DNA of 64,000 nt from Ralstonia sp. NFACC01 (GCF_900115545.1 NZ_FOWV01000003.1:434001-498000), one strand, 5' to 3'; shown: positions 10,279 through 19,746, numbered from the stretch's first letter. A program made the numbers and translations. The notes: generated from the sequence alone by a model not told the origin.

Positions 10279-10687
10279 ATACACCGCAGTACCAAAGATT
10301 ACGAAAGACAATCTAAGCTGTTAATTTGACGGGCCTTCGGGCCCGTTTTCCATTGGTGCGCCGTTGTCGCGAGATCGTCGCTCGCCGTATCTGAAGGTCC
10401 TCGTAAAGCAAGGTGTCTGACTGCCCGGCATGCGGGCATTGCGCGGGCACCGCCTTGACCTCACGCCGACTTGCGAACGGCACTGGCACCAAGACATGTG
10501 AACACCAAGATGTTGCCTCCCTTGATGCATCGTGGAGATGCACGGCGGTCCTCTCCGTGGTGGTTCGGTCTACAAGATGTGATCTTGCGGGATGGACGCT
10601 ACTATCCGACGCGTCTTGGGCAGACTCGCCAGGGTTCACTGACTGCAACCCCTCATTCTCAAGGGTCTACGGTCTGCCCCGGGTCAA
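10279..10687. other. Gene-free gap between ssrA and the fimbrial cluster
   Basis: This is 409 bp with one terminator hairpin near its start. A 94-codon open frame on the + strand (10413-10697) and short minus-strand frames show no family features, signal peptide or ribosome binding site. I see no integrase, and no second copy of the tmRNA 3' end that would mark an attachment site. Confidence 0.6.
10329..10351 (+). terminator. Terminator downstream of ssrA
   Basis: The stem ACGGGCC/GGCCCGT with a short loop is followed by TTTT. It lies about 50 bp past the mature 3' end of tmRNA. Confidence 0.75.
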
Positions 10688-11680
10688 CTACTTGTAATAC
10701 AGATCAATCACGACAGCGGCATTGAACGGCCCAGGGACGGATTTCTTGCGCCACACAAGCTGCGTGTCGAGACTGATGGAAGCAGGCGTTGAGCCGCTCA
10801 TATCGGTCAGTTTGAACCAATCGTTGAAGGCCAGTTTTTCCTGAGTCGCTGAACGCAGGATCGATATCCCAACGGAGTCGTTTTTCTCCGGGACCAGCAA
10901 GCCGTCCACGACGGTGCCGGCCGTAGGCGTGAAGCGCGCGTTGACCGTGTACGGCGTCGTGCATGCACGTTGCAGGTTCAGGTTGACGCGCTTGCTCGCG
11001 GCGACCGAACCCACCGTTGCATTCAATCCAAATACCTCGCCAAAGTCGACTGTCCCTGGCGTGACCGTAAGTTGGGGCGCGCACGGCACAAAACGAATGT
11101 TGCTCAGGCCTGTCAGCACATAGTTAAGGTTGTTGGTTGCCGGGTAATTCATCCCTCCGGCGCCATCCAACTGGAACACGTTATATGTCGCCAGGTTCGA
11201 GGCTTGTCCCGAAGTCGGTGTCGCGCCGTACTTTTCCACGAACACTGAAAAGGTCAGTGTGAATTGCGCTTTGCGCCACCCGGTGCAGTTTGCCCAAGTA
11301 CATCCCTCATGGGAGCTATGCCAGGTATTGACCTTGCCGCTCGACTGCGTAATTTTGACGCCTTGATAGCGGATACCCACACGAATGCCTGTTCCGACAC
11401 TTATGCTCCAAGGATTGAGATAGAAATAGATCCACTCCGACCCAATCTCCCGGTCGTCAGCGCAAAGAACGTAGATGGTTCTGGGCTTCGATTCCCAAAT
11501 GATCGTTCCGTCGGGCGCATCTGCCGGCACGGCAAGGTCAGTGCCGAGCGCCTCGGTAATGATGGCGGTGTTCTTACCATCGTCGGCCCAGCAGCTCACT
11601 GCAAAGCTCTTGGCCGGCAGCCATGCGAGCAACATCATTAGGAGCGAGAGCACTCTCGAAATATTCATCTTGGTATGCAT
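10688..11680 (-). CDS. Fimbrial tip adhesin / two-domain fimbrial protein
   Basis: This is a 330-aa secreted protein at the distal end of the chaperone-usher cluster. A signal peptide (about residues 1-28, ending SFA before Val-Ser-Cys) leads into a Cys/Trp-rich receptor-like half (about 30-190). A pilin-like half follows (about 200-330), ending AAVVIDLYYK, where the penultimate Tyr and alternating hydrophobics form the donor-strand/chaperone-recognition strand. Two domains and last position in the operon fit a FimH/MrkD-type tip adhesin. Receptor specificity cannot be read. It starts 15 bp after the second chaperone; Met5 is an alternative start. Base composition is less GC-rich than flanking core genes. 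Confidence 0.78.
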   Translation of the reverse strand: MHTKMNISRVLSLLMMLLAWLPAKSFAVSCWADDGKNTAIITEALGTDLAVPADAPDGTIIWESKPRTIYVLCADDREIGSEWIYFYLNPWSISVGTGIRVGIRYQGVKITQSSGKVNTWHSSHEGCTWANCTGWRKAQFTLTFSVFVEKYGATPTSGQASNLATYNVFQLDGAGGMNYPATNNLNYVLTGLSNIRFVPCAPQLTVTPGTVDFGEVFGLNATVGSVAASKRVNLNLQRACTTPYTVNARFTPTAGTVVDGLLVPEKNDSVGISILRSATQEKLAFNDWFKLTDMSGSTPASISLDTQLVWRKKSVPGPFNAAVVIDLYYK

Positions 11681-11695
11681 GATTCGCGCTGGAAT

Positions 11696-12478
11696 TTATT
11701 GAAGATCGACTTCGTGCGGAAACTGCAGCCCGACGTCGTTGATCTCGACGAATCGCATACGCAGCGGTCTGAGGGCATGCGGCACCGTCGCATCGAATGT
11801 TTGGGTCGCTCCGGGTTCAAGCAGCAGGTAGTCGGAAATGGGACGATGCCCGTCCTTCCATTGCAGATCCAGATCGATCAATGAGACATGAAACAGGCTG
11901 GCGTTGACCACTTCAATCTGGTCACCGTTGATCCGCCAGCGGAGCGTGGCGACGGCATCTGACACGCTGCCGCTCAGGGTTTTGGGACGATAGAACAGCT
12001 TCAGCCTTTGCTTGATAGCGAACTGAACCGTGTTTTGTTGCATCGGCTTGACCGGAATACCCATGATGTTCAGAAACAGCATCGATTCGCGGTCCGACGG
12101 CATCCCATGGCCCGCATAGAAAATGCGTATATCGCGGCTTCGATTCGGCTCGACCTTCAGCAACGGCTCTGCGATCGCAAACGGAATGGTCGGGTCATCC
12201 TCGTTATGGGCATCCGTGATCCAGCTCTGCACAAGAACGGGCAGATCGTCCAGATTGGTCACCGGCACAGTGACGCTCTTGCTCGCTTCTTCATAGATCA
12301 CACGGGTTCCGGTAATAGTCAGTGCAGCATTAGACGGCGCGATCAGCAGCAGTTGCATTGCTGCTGCAAGGAATGCCGGGGAACACGCAATCGCATGTCG
12401 CACTCGCTGGAAAGCGTTTGACGAGACATGCGAGAGCCGGATGGCAAAGGCATGCAGCGAAACTGGCCCGCTGGCCAT
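11696..12478 (-). CDS. Periplasmic fimbrial chaperone (second copy)
   Basis: This is a PapD-like two-domain chaperone that delivers pilus subunits to the usher by donor-strand complementation. The core starts LTITGTRVIYEEASKSVTVP and contains the conserved region FAIKQRLKLFYRP (domain 1, subunit-binding strand and linker). The start is uncertain. The frame is open to a TTG at 12553, the first ATG is at 12478 (260 aa), and a GTG at 12403 would give a normal-length signal peptide (27 residues ending SNAA, 235 aa). None has a good ribosome binding site. It sits between the usher and the adhesin, giving this cluster two chaperones. Confidence 0.85.
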   Translation of the reverse strand: MASGPVSLHAFAIRLSHVSSNAFQRVRHAIACSPAFLAAAMQLLLIAPSNAALTITGTRVIYEEASKSVTVPVTNLDDLPVLVQSWITDAHNEDDPTIPFAIAEPLLKVEPNRSRDIRIFYAGHGMPSDRESMLFLNIMGIPVKPMQQNTVQFAIKQRLKLFYRPKTLSGSVSDAVATLRWRINGDQIEVVNASLFHVSLIDLDLQWKDGHRPISDYLLLEPGATQTFDATVPHALRPLRMRFVEINDVGLQFPHEVDLQ

Positions 12479-12802
12479 GGGGCCGCTGGCCCTAAGTTTG
12501 GCCCGTCGCGCATCGCCATCGCGCCGAGCTTGGATTTCATTTGACTCGTTCAATTTGTCCTTTGACTCCTATTCAGACGATGCACGCGCACCGGCCACGT
12601 CAGCTGGACGCGCTAGGACGAAGGGGCCAAGCTCAAAGTGTCCGTGACAGATTTCGCTTTCGCTTTTGCACAGACAACCCGGACAAGCGATTTATGATCA
12701 CCACGTAGAATCGGCATCGCGCATTTGCTTCCGGGTCGCACGCTATTGCTCTTACAAGGCCCATCGATGGCCGTGCAGTGGAAAGACTGAACTTGCGGAA
12801 AG

Positions 12803-15364
12803 CTATCGGCACCGCAAGGTCTGTCGCTGGTAGTTGAGCGCGCCTTGCGCTTTAGGCAGCGCATAGGGCGCTTGACACTGCCCCTCCTTCCATTTCACCG
12901 CCAACGTGCCCTGATCCTGCGGGAGCAGCACAAATGCCTTGCCGCTCGGGTCCGCGATACCCAACTGTTTGCCGGTTTGCGAGTCCTTCACGCTGGCCCC
13001 GAAAGGCACCGGCTTGCCGTCAGCCTGTTCAAGCATGAACTGCGCGCGGCGACCGCTGTAGCCCTTGAAGGTCGCCTGCACGATGGCGCCGCGGCGCGGC
13101 ACCACCTGCTTGACGGTATCTTCGAGTTCTACGTCCGCGCCCAGGTTATGCGTGTCAGGACGCAAAGCGTTCAAGCGGTACGGCTGTGCATAGGTCACCA
13201 CCGCGTAACCGTTACGCCCAACCGCGGCACCGCGATCGGTACGCACATCTGTGCCCTTGAGGCCGTCCATCTTCATCAGCGCAAAGGTGTCGCCCACCGT
13301 GCGGCTCATGTTGACGCCGCCGCCATGCACCACGACCGCGCCCATGGCACTCACGCTGGCGGATTGGTAATCCCGTGCGACATTGACGTTGGCCGAAAGC
13401 TGGCCCGCATCGGCGTCGTGCGTGATGCTGGCGCCCCCCGTGGCGCCCCGCCCGCGGCTGGTATAGCCGGCCTGCATCGCATACGACGTCCGCTCGCTGA
13501 GGAACCCATTCAGCCCGCTTTGGATGTTGGTGCCGCCGTTGCTGTCTTTGCTTACGTTGGTATAGGCACGCGGCGAATGCAGCTTGCCGCCCAACGGAAT
13601 CGACATCGTCAACATGACCTGAGTGTTGTTGCCATAGCCGCCAAAGCGCGTATCTTTGGTCTGGCTCAGGCTCAGGTTGTAGCTAAGCTGGCGCCAATTG
13701 TTGCCGTAGCCGACGCTGACGCTGCGGCTGGCCCCCTCCTGATTCCAATAGGTCTGCTGGCTGACGTTCAGGTAGACGCTGCCATACCTGCGCTCGGGGC
13801 CTCCGAGGTCCTGGCTCGTCGTCAGGTCGATGCGCGAGCGGCTACGGCCAGATGGGATGCCCGTCGCATTGCTCAGATCGTTGACGTGATCGTTGAACGT
13901 ACGATAGCCCGACGTCGAGTAACGATAAGCCGCCAGGGTGAAGTTGGTGTTGGTCCGCGTAAAGGTCTTGGCGTACAGGATTCGCACGCTCTGACCAATA
14001 TCGCGCTTGCCCTGTGCGCGGCTGCTCGATTGCGTGATGTCAACTGATAGCGCGCCGATTGGCGTGTTTGTACCGGCGCCCACGTTGACGGCCTGGAAGT
14101 CGCGCGAAGCCTGGAAACCTCCTGCCACCGTGCTGTTGTCGGTCAAGCCGTAGACCAGCGACCCACTGACTAGGTTTGGCGATGTGTCTTGGTCACCGTT
14201 GTACTTGCCCGCCGCGAAGTTGTACTTCAATCGGCCCTTGCGAAGCATCAGCGGCAAGCTGGAGAACGCTTGATGAGTCACTCGCTTGGTGCCATCGGCC
14301 TCGATGATCGTAATTTCGAGGTCACCATTGGAGCCGGAGGGAAAGATATCGGTCAGTTGGAACGGACCGGGCGGCACGTTCGCGCGGTAGAGCACGTAGC
14401 CGCTCTGACGGACTTCCACAACCGCATTGGTGGCCGCCTGCCCTCGGATGACGGGCGCATACCCGCGTTCGCTATCGGGCAGCATGGCGTCGTCCGAGCC
14501 CACTTGCACGCCGCGAAAACGCACGCTGTCAAACAGTGTTGCGTCGGAATATTGCTCGCCCAGCGTCAGCTGGCCCTTGATCGCATCAAGATCGCGCTGC
14601 ACTAATGTCCGGTTGCTCTTGAAGCGCGTCTGACCATCGTTGCTACCGCTCAGCGACGACTCGTTACGCAGTCGCCAGCGGCCGATGTTCACGCCGTTCT
14701 GCAGGCCAAAGTAATAGCTGCTGCTGTCGGGACCGATACGGCCATGGCCGTAGTTACCACTGAACTGATAATTGACATACCCAGCGGTGACACCTTCATC
14801 CCATAAGGCGGGATCCACGTAGCCACGCGCAGCACGCGACAGAAATGCCTGCGGAATGCTCAGGTTGAGCCGGAGCCGGCCAGCGTCGAAGTCGACCGCG
14901 GCCTGCTCCATCAACTGCGGCAAGTCCAGGCACGCCGGGCTGTAGCGATCCAGCGGCGGCGTGATGGCACTCAGGTTGACGCCAAAATCCAGCAACAGTT
15001 GAGCGGTCAGGCACGGACGCAATTTGCCTTCGGCGCCATTCTGATGGAAGTCAATGTCGCGACGTCCGACCAGATCGCCATTGACTTGCACCTCGACGCG
15101 GTATGTGCCGGGCGGCACGCTGCTGCCCGAAGACAGAACGGCACTCAGGTCTGTAGGTCGGCCCTGTCCGTGAAGAAAGTTCGTATTGAACGCGAGCAGT
15201 GTTGGGGCAGCCTGCGCAACAAGCACATCACCCTCTGCGGCGCGCGCGCTGTTGAACATCGCCACACACAAAGCCAGATACATTGGGGTCGCGCTCGGAC
15301 GAGCGGCAAGCGCTTTTCCATCGATCTTTCTGGGAAACCGTTTGGTAGTCGGGCGTTTAGACAT
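12803..15364 (-). CDS. Outer membrane fimbrial usher (FimD/PapC family)
   Basis: The 853-aa usher forms the outer membrane pore through which the pilus is assembled. It has an N-terminal signal region (to about residue 43), then the N-terminal chaperone-binding domain starting FNTNFLHGQGRPTDLS. The 24-strand barrel follows, with the plug and the typical stretch RGYAPVIRGQAATNAVVEVRQ. Two C-terminal domains (from about 690) follow, ending GQCQAPYALPKAQ. Length and order match FimD. The stop is 117 bp before the first chaperone in transcription order of the cluster (fimA-like, chaperone, usher). Confidence 0.95.
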   Translation of the reverse strand: MSKRPTTKRFPRKIDGKALAARPSATPMYLALCVAMFNSARAAEGDVLVAQAAPTLLAFNTNFLHGQGRPTDLSAVLSSGSSVPPGTYRVEVQVNGDLVGRRDIDFHQNGAEGKLRPCLTAQLLLDFGVNLSAITPPLDRYSPACLDLPQLMEQAAVDFDAGRLRLNLSIPQAFLSRAARGYVDPALWDEGVTAGYVNYQFSGNYGHGRIGPDSSSYYFGLQNGVNIGRWRLRNESSLSGSNDGQTRFKSNRTLVQRDLDAIKGQLTLGEQYSDATLFDSVRFRGVQVGSDDAMLPDSERGYAPVIRGQAATNAVVEVRQSGYVLYRANVPPGPFQLTDIFPSGSNGDLEITIIEADGTKRVTHQAFSSLPLMLRKGRLKYNFAAGKYNGDQDTSPNLVSGSLVYGLTDNSTVAGGFQASRDFQAVNVGAGTNTPIGALSVDITQSSSRAQGKRDIGQSVRILYAKTFTRTNTNFTLAAYRYSTSGYRTFNDHVNDLSNATGIPSGRSRSRIDLTTSQDLGGPERRYGSVYLNVSQQTYWNQEGASRSVSVGYGNNWRQLSYNLSLSQTKDTRFGGYGNNTQVMLTMSIPLGGKLHSPRAYTNVSKDSNGGTNIQSGLNGFLSERTSYAMQAGYTSRGRGATGGASITHDADAGQLSANVNVARDYQSASVSAMGAVVVHGGGVNMSRTVGDTFALMKMDGLKGTDVRTDRGAAVGRNGYAVVTYAQPYRLNALRPDTHNLGADVELEDTVKQVVPRRGAIVQATFKGYSGRRAQFMLEQADGKPVPFGASVKDSQTGKQLGIADPSGKAFVLLPQDQGTLAVKWKEGQCQAPYALPKAQGALNYQRQTLRCR

Positions 15365-15480
15365 CGCAATGCTCGCTTCTGGCTTTGAGAATCGGGGGTG
15401 TCACATAGGCAAGCTCCGCTACGGAGGGGTGCGGGCTGCTCCAACCCATGAGGGTGGAGAGATCGAATCCATCAGCTCGA

Positions 15481-16227
15481 TCAGTTGCCGGCGGGAACCG
15501 GTGTGCTCAGTTGGTTGCCGCGGAGGACGACGCGATAGCTCTCGCGGCCGCCGTAGTCATTGATGACTTCGTAGCGCACCTCCGGTGCAGCGGCGGAGCC
15601 AGTCGGCAGCTTCACGGGCAGTACCAGCGTGGCACCGGGAGCAATCATGTTGGCATCGACAACCGGTTCGTCCGTGCCGCCTGCGTGCAGCTTGGCATCC
15701 ACCACGGTGACGTGATACAGACTCGGGTTGCTCAGACGCAGCATGGCTTTCCCCGCGTCCTGGTTGAGCTGCCATTGCAGGCCCGCTGTGGCCTTCTGAG
15801 GATCGCCACCGAGACCAGCGGGTCGATAGAACACTTTGATGCGCTGGCGCACGGCCAGCTGCAGTACATTTTCGCTGCTGGCTGCCTGAGGAATCTCTTG
15901 CACGTTCAGCCAGAACGCTGACTCGCGATCGGCAGGCATGCCCACACCCTCATACAGCACGCGCAGCAGTTGCTGCTGTTTAGAACCCACCTTGGCCAAA
16001 GGCGGCGTGATGGCGAACGGAAGCTGTGTATCGGCCGCATCATCGAGTGGATCCAGCCACGACTGGATCAGCACATCAGCGCCCTCATTGCTGACCACCA
16101 CGGAGCTTTCTTTGTTTTTGCCCTCAAAGATCACCCGCGTGGTACTCAAGGAAATACTGGCGTGACTTGCGGACGCAGCCAACGCGCACGCCAACGCCGC
16201 GCCAGCGGCGATTCGTTTTGCTTTCAT
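15481..16227 (-). CDS. Periplasmic fimbrial chaperone (first copy)
   Basis: This 248-aa PapD-like chaperone has a signal peptide of about 23 residues (ending SHA), domain 1 starting ISLSTTRVIFEGKNKESSV, and the conserved region LAVRQRIKVFYRP. It is placed between the major pilin and the usher, where the main chaperone of such clusters normally lies. It resembles the second chaperone only moderately, which suggests old divergence or different subunit preference. Confidence 0.93.
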   Translation of the reverse strand: MKAKRIAAGAALACALAASASHASISLSTTRVIFEGKNKESSVVVSNEGADVLIQSWLDPLDDAADTQLPFAITPPLAKVGSKQQQLLRVLYEGVGMPADRESAFWLNVQEIPQAASSENVLQLAVRQRIKVFYRPAGLGGDPQKATAGLQWQLNQDAGKAMLRLSNPSLYHVTVVDAKLHAGGTDEPVVDANMIAPGATLVLPVKLPTGSAAAPEVRYEVINDYGGRESYRVVLRGNQLSTPVPAGN

Positions 16228-16314
16228 ATCCGGAAGTGCCTGTGAAGAGAAAGAGACGGCAGCAGATGAAGTTCCGCTGCCGATTGAAGCCAGCCGGACT
16301 GGCTGGCACTTGGC

Positions 16315-16902
16315 TTATTGGTAGCTCAGCGTGAACGGCAGGCTTGCGTTGGCAATACCGGGCTTGATCTTGGTCGGATCGGCAGCCACGTAAGCAGCGG
16401 CAAAGCGGACGTTGAGCGTACCGCCGCTTGCCGGCACATCGGTTTGTGCCAGGAGGTCACCGCTGCTCAGGTCGAACGCACTTGCGCTCGCGCCAGTACC
16501 TTCGTACACGGCAATGCTCACGCCCTGGGCGAAGCCGGCAGCGGTGTTGCCATTGTTGACGCGCAGCGTTTTCTTGTCAGCGCTGAGTTCTGCGGTCTTG
16601 CCTGCAAACTTCATGCTGACCTTGGCGCCCGTCTTGCAGACCACGTCAAAGTTGGCCGCGCCAGCGCCGTTCGTCAGGCGCTTCGGTGCGGCAAGCGTGC
16701 CTACGTCGTCGGCGGCAATGGTGCCCATGTTGACGTTGATGGTGCCTGCATCACCCGTGGCCGACGAAACCTTGCAGGTGTCATTGACAATCGAGCCTTG
16801 GAAGTTGATGACGCCATCCACCGTGGTCGGCGTCGTCTGCGCCATTGCGACGGAAGACAGCACAGACATGGCGGCGCCCGCCACGAACAATTTCGCTTTC
16901 AT
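16315..16902 (-). CDS. Major fimbrial subunit (type 1 family)
   Basis: This is a 195-aa pilin. The start at 16902 (MKAKLFVAG) is preceded by AAAAGGGTAAG; the frame is open further upstream to 17124 but without pilin features. The signal peptide is about 22 residues (ending AMAQ). The mature protein has the pilin signature GVINFQGSIVNDTCKVSS with the first disulfide Cys, a second Cys (VVCKTG), and the C-terminal strand ASLPFTLSYQ with penultimate Tyr. It is the first gene of the cluster and the likely bulk component of the fibre. Confidence 0.92.
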   Translation of the reverse strand: MKAKLFVAGAAMSVLSSVAMAQTTPTTVDGVINFQGSIVNDTCKVSSATGDAGTINVNMGTIAADDVGTLAAPKRLTNGAGAANFDVVCKTGAKVSMKFAGKTAELSADKKTLRVNNGNTAAGFAQGVSIAVYEGTGASASAFDLSSGDLLAQTDVPASGGTLNVRFAAAYVAADPTKIKPGIANASLPFTLSYQ

Positions 16903-17265
16903 TGACTTACCCTTTTGATTGAGACCGCAGCGTTCAGTGCTGGGACTTGGTCGAGAACAAATGCCTATCGAAGAAGGCAGGCGCAAGTATTCCAACCCAG
17001 GGTGCCACGCAATATCAGACTGCTCTGAAAAGCGTGCGAGATTGGTGCATTTCTTGGAATAACGCCTCTGAGTGGGAAGCGTGGGAGGCGCTCGATATCG
17101 CCTAGGACGCAGCAACCGGGGCAACGCTCACCACCCGTTACATGAGCGGTTCGGCGGGATTCAAAGGGAGCACGATTGGATTGCCGTGCTGAATACAAGA
17201 TCTCTGCCCCAACAGAAGCGCTGCCGTGAGCGCCGAACCCGCGACGACGAAACGACGCGCAGGCT
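16903..17265. other. Upstream region of the fimbrial cluster
   Basis: These 363 bp lie between the hybrid kinase stop and the pilin start, on the same strand. They should contain the fimbrial promoter. I found no strong -35/-10 pair and no long inverted repeat that would indicate phase variation by inversion. Confidence 0.5.
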
Positions 17266-19746
17266 TTACCGCTGGGCGTCGCTCACGCTGGCACCGTTTT
17301 CACCAGCGGCCGCGTTGGGCGGGTTCAAAGACAGCAACTCTGCAAACAGTTCGTCAGTGCCCGGTTGCGCACCGCCCGCTGTGGACGAAAGCCGGCGCTC
17401 GATCTCGGCGGCCACGTCGCGCGTGCGAGAATGTCCGACCACCGCTGCGGCACCCCTGATCCGGTGTGCGGCGTGGCGTGCCAATCCGACGTCATGATCA
17501 CGCAGTGCAAGCCGGAGCGTCTCCATATCTGCCTGCAGGGTGTCGCGGTAGATGGCCTCCAACCCCGCCGAGGGTGGGTCGTGCTCCGCAGGCATGGCAC
17601 CCGACGCATCGTCGCCGTGCGCGCACCATAGCTCGATCATCTCGCGCAAGGCGGCAAGGCGCAGCGGCTTTGACAGAACGCCGTCCATGCCGCTGTCAAA
17701 GCACTGGGCGCGGTGCGCGTCGTCTGTCGCAGCGGAAATGGCGATGATCGGCGTGCGTGTCGCCGCGCGCTGCTGCTCGATCTCGCGCATGCGCCGGGCG
17801 ACGGCGTATCCGTCGATGCCCGGCAGGTTGCAGTCGAGCAGCACCATGTCGAACGCCGTCGCCCCGAACATATCGAGCGCCACCTCCCCTGTTCCGGCGA
17901 CGGTCGACCTGCACGCCAGTGCGTCCAACTGATGCTGGATCGCGTGCTGCACCGCCTCGTGATCATCGACGACGAGCACGAGCGGTCCTTCCTGTGCCTG
18001 CGGCAACGGCATATCGGCTCTCGGCTTGTGGCCGCGCCTTGGCGCCGCAGCGCTCTCCAGCGGCGTCTGCTGCGAGGCCGCACGTGTCTGCGGCGCTCCA
18101 GTGGGCAGCATGACGGTGAACACGGTGCCGACCTCCGGGCTGCTGCTGACTGTGATCGCGCCCTTCATCAGGTCGACCAGTTCGCGGCAAATGGCCAGGC
18201 CGAGTCCGCTGCCGCTCGCCCCGCGATTGCCCGGGCTTTCCACACGCGCGTACGGGTCAAAGATGTTGCGTTGGCGCTCGGGAGGAATGCCCATGCCCGT
18301 GTCCCGGACTTCGAGCACCAGCGTACCGGCACCAGGATGCTTTCCTCCCAGGTAGTCGATGCGCAAGACCACCTTGCCGACGTCCGTAAACTTGATCGCA
18401 TTCACCAACAGATTCAGAACGATCTGCCGCACGCGCGTGGCGTCGATGTCCGCGCTGAAGCCCGGCGGGCATGCCACGTCAAGGGACAAGGCCAGATGCT
18501 TTTCGTCCGCACGCCAACGGACCATGTCGAGCGTCTGTTGGGCCCATGATCCGATCACGGTTGGCCTGGGCGCAAGTTGGACACTGCGGGATTCGAGGCG
18601 CGAGTATTCAAGAACATCATCGAGCAGCGCCAACAGGGTCTCGGACGCTGAGATCGCTGCATCGGCGCGACTGGCCTGTTGCCCCGTCAACTGCGAGCGC
18701 TGCAGCAGTTCCAGCGACGAGAGGATCGTGTGCATGGGCGTGCGGATCTCGTGGCTGATGAATGCCAAGAACATCGCCTTGTCGCGCTCGCTGCGGACGG
18801 CGGCTATGCGCGCGCGCCAAAGCACGTACGCCAGCATCGCGAAGGCCAGCATCACACCTGCGACCAAAGCGACCTGTCGCCACCGGTAATGCAGGATCGA
18901 GGCGAGTGAAGGCGCACCATAGTCGGTCGTTTCCTGCCACCGATGGCGGATGGCATCAGCGTCCGACGCCGAAATGGAAGTCAGCGATTTGCCCAGAATC
19001 GAGGCGAGCACGGCGTTGTCCTCGCGCGTCACCATGGCAAGGGCATAAGGCCGGTCCCAGATGCTGCCAGAGAGAAAGAGCCGGCCCTTGAATCGGCGCT
19101 GCAGTTGCGGGAGGATCGACGCATCCGTGCCGAGCGCTGCATCGGCTTGCCCGTCGGCGACAGCCTCCAGCGCGTCGGACTCCTCCTGGAACGTCAGCAC
19201 GGTCAACGGCACGCCGCCGTGGCGGATGGCCAGTTCAAGACCGCCGCCGCCTTTGACTGCCACGCGCTTGCCACCCAACTGTGCGAAACCGGCAAAGAGG
19301 TTTTCACGCTCGGCCGTGATGATTACGATGGTCCCGACGTAGTACGGCGGCGTCGCAAGAAAGCCTTCGCGGCCCGGTGCCGCTTCTTCGTCCTTGCTCC
19401 AATCGGGCAACATGTCGACCGTGCCGGACTTCAATGCCGCGACCGACCCTTTCCAGCATGCGCCGTCGACGTATTCGAAGCGCAGGCCGCTGAGTTCGGA
19501 AACTGCGTCGAGAAACGACGGGACAATCCCGACCACCTTGCCTGCATCGACAAACTCGAACGGACGCCAGTGCTCGTCGACGCAGGTGCGAACAACCGGA
19601 TGCGCGGCGATCCACGCGTGCTCCTCGGGCGTGAACAGCGAGGTCGCGGCCGCGTGGCTGCCGGCGGACATCAAGCCCAGCCATACGCCCAGGATCAGCG
19701 CGCGTACCGCCGCCGCTACATTGTTCACATCATCCCCAGTCGCCAT
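17266..19746 (-). CDS. BvgS/EvgS-like hybrid sensor histidine kinase
   Basis: This is an 826-aa membrane sensor. A signal region leads into one periplasmic substrate-binding-like (Venus flytrap) domain (about residues 40-270), one membrane span (about 290-312), and HisKA with the H box FISHEIRTPM. HATPase_c follows, with N box NLLVNAIKF and G boxes DTGMGIP and SGSGLGLAIC. Next are a receiver domain with phospho-acceptor Asp in VLLDCNLPGIDG and a C-terminal Hpt domain with His in AHRIRGAAA. The architecture is that of an unorthodox phosphorelay kinase. The start is uncertain: ATG 19746, TTG 19800, or GTG 19728, which directly precedes the signal peptide. No partner DNA-binding response regulator is in the window. 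Position suggests control of the fimbriae. Confidence 0.9.
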   Translation of the reverse strand: MATGDDVNNVAAAVRALILGVWLGLMSAGSHAAATSLFTPEEHAWIAAHPVVRTCVDEHWRPFEFVDAGKVVGIVPSFLDAVSELSGLRFEYVDGACWKGSVAALKSGTVDMLPDWSKDEEAAPGREGFLATPPYYVGTIVIITAERENLFAGFAQLGGKRVAVKGGGGLELAIRHGGVPLTVLTFQEESDALEAVADGQADAALGTDASILPQLQRRFKGRLFLSGSIWDRPYALAMVTREDNAVLASILGKSLTSISASDADAIRHRWQETTDYGAPSLASILHYRWRQVALVAGVMLAFAMLAYVLWRARIAAVRSERDKAMFLAFISHEIRTPMHTILSSLELLQRSQLTGQQASRADAAISASETLLALLDDVLEYSRLESRSVQLAPRPTVIGSWAQQTLDMVRWRADEKHLALSLDVACPPGFSADIDATRVRQIVLNLLVNAIKFTDVGKVVLRIDYLGGKHPGAGTLVLEVRDTGMGIPPERQRNIFDPYARVESPGNRGASGSGLGLAICRELVDLMKGAITVSSSPEVGTVFTVMLPTGAPQTRAASQQTPLESAAAPRRGHKPRADMPLPQAQEGPLVLVVDDHEAVQHAIQHQLDALACRSTVAGTGEVALDMFGATAFDMVLLDCNLPGIDGYAVARRMREIEQQRAATRTPIIAISAATDDAHRAQCFDSGMDGVLSKPLRLAALREMIELWCAHGDDASGAMPAEHDPPSAGLEAIYRDTLQADMETLRLALRDHDVGLARHAAHRIRGAAAVVGHSRTRDVAAEIERRLSSTAGGAQPGTDELFAELLSLNPPNAAAGENGASVSDAQR

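Noticed and set aside
10240-10687. Attachment site of an island at the tmRNA 3' end.
   Set aside because: I found no second copy of the tmRNA 3' end in the window and no integrase, so no att site can be claimed.
10413-10697. A 94-codon + strand frame between ssrA and the adhesin gene.
   Set aside because: No ribosome binding site, no signal or domain, and it runs into the 3' end of the adhesin gene on the other strand.
12845-14047. A 400-codon + strand frame opposite the usher gene.
   Set aside because: Antisense shadow of a complete FimD-like usher.
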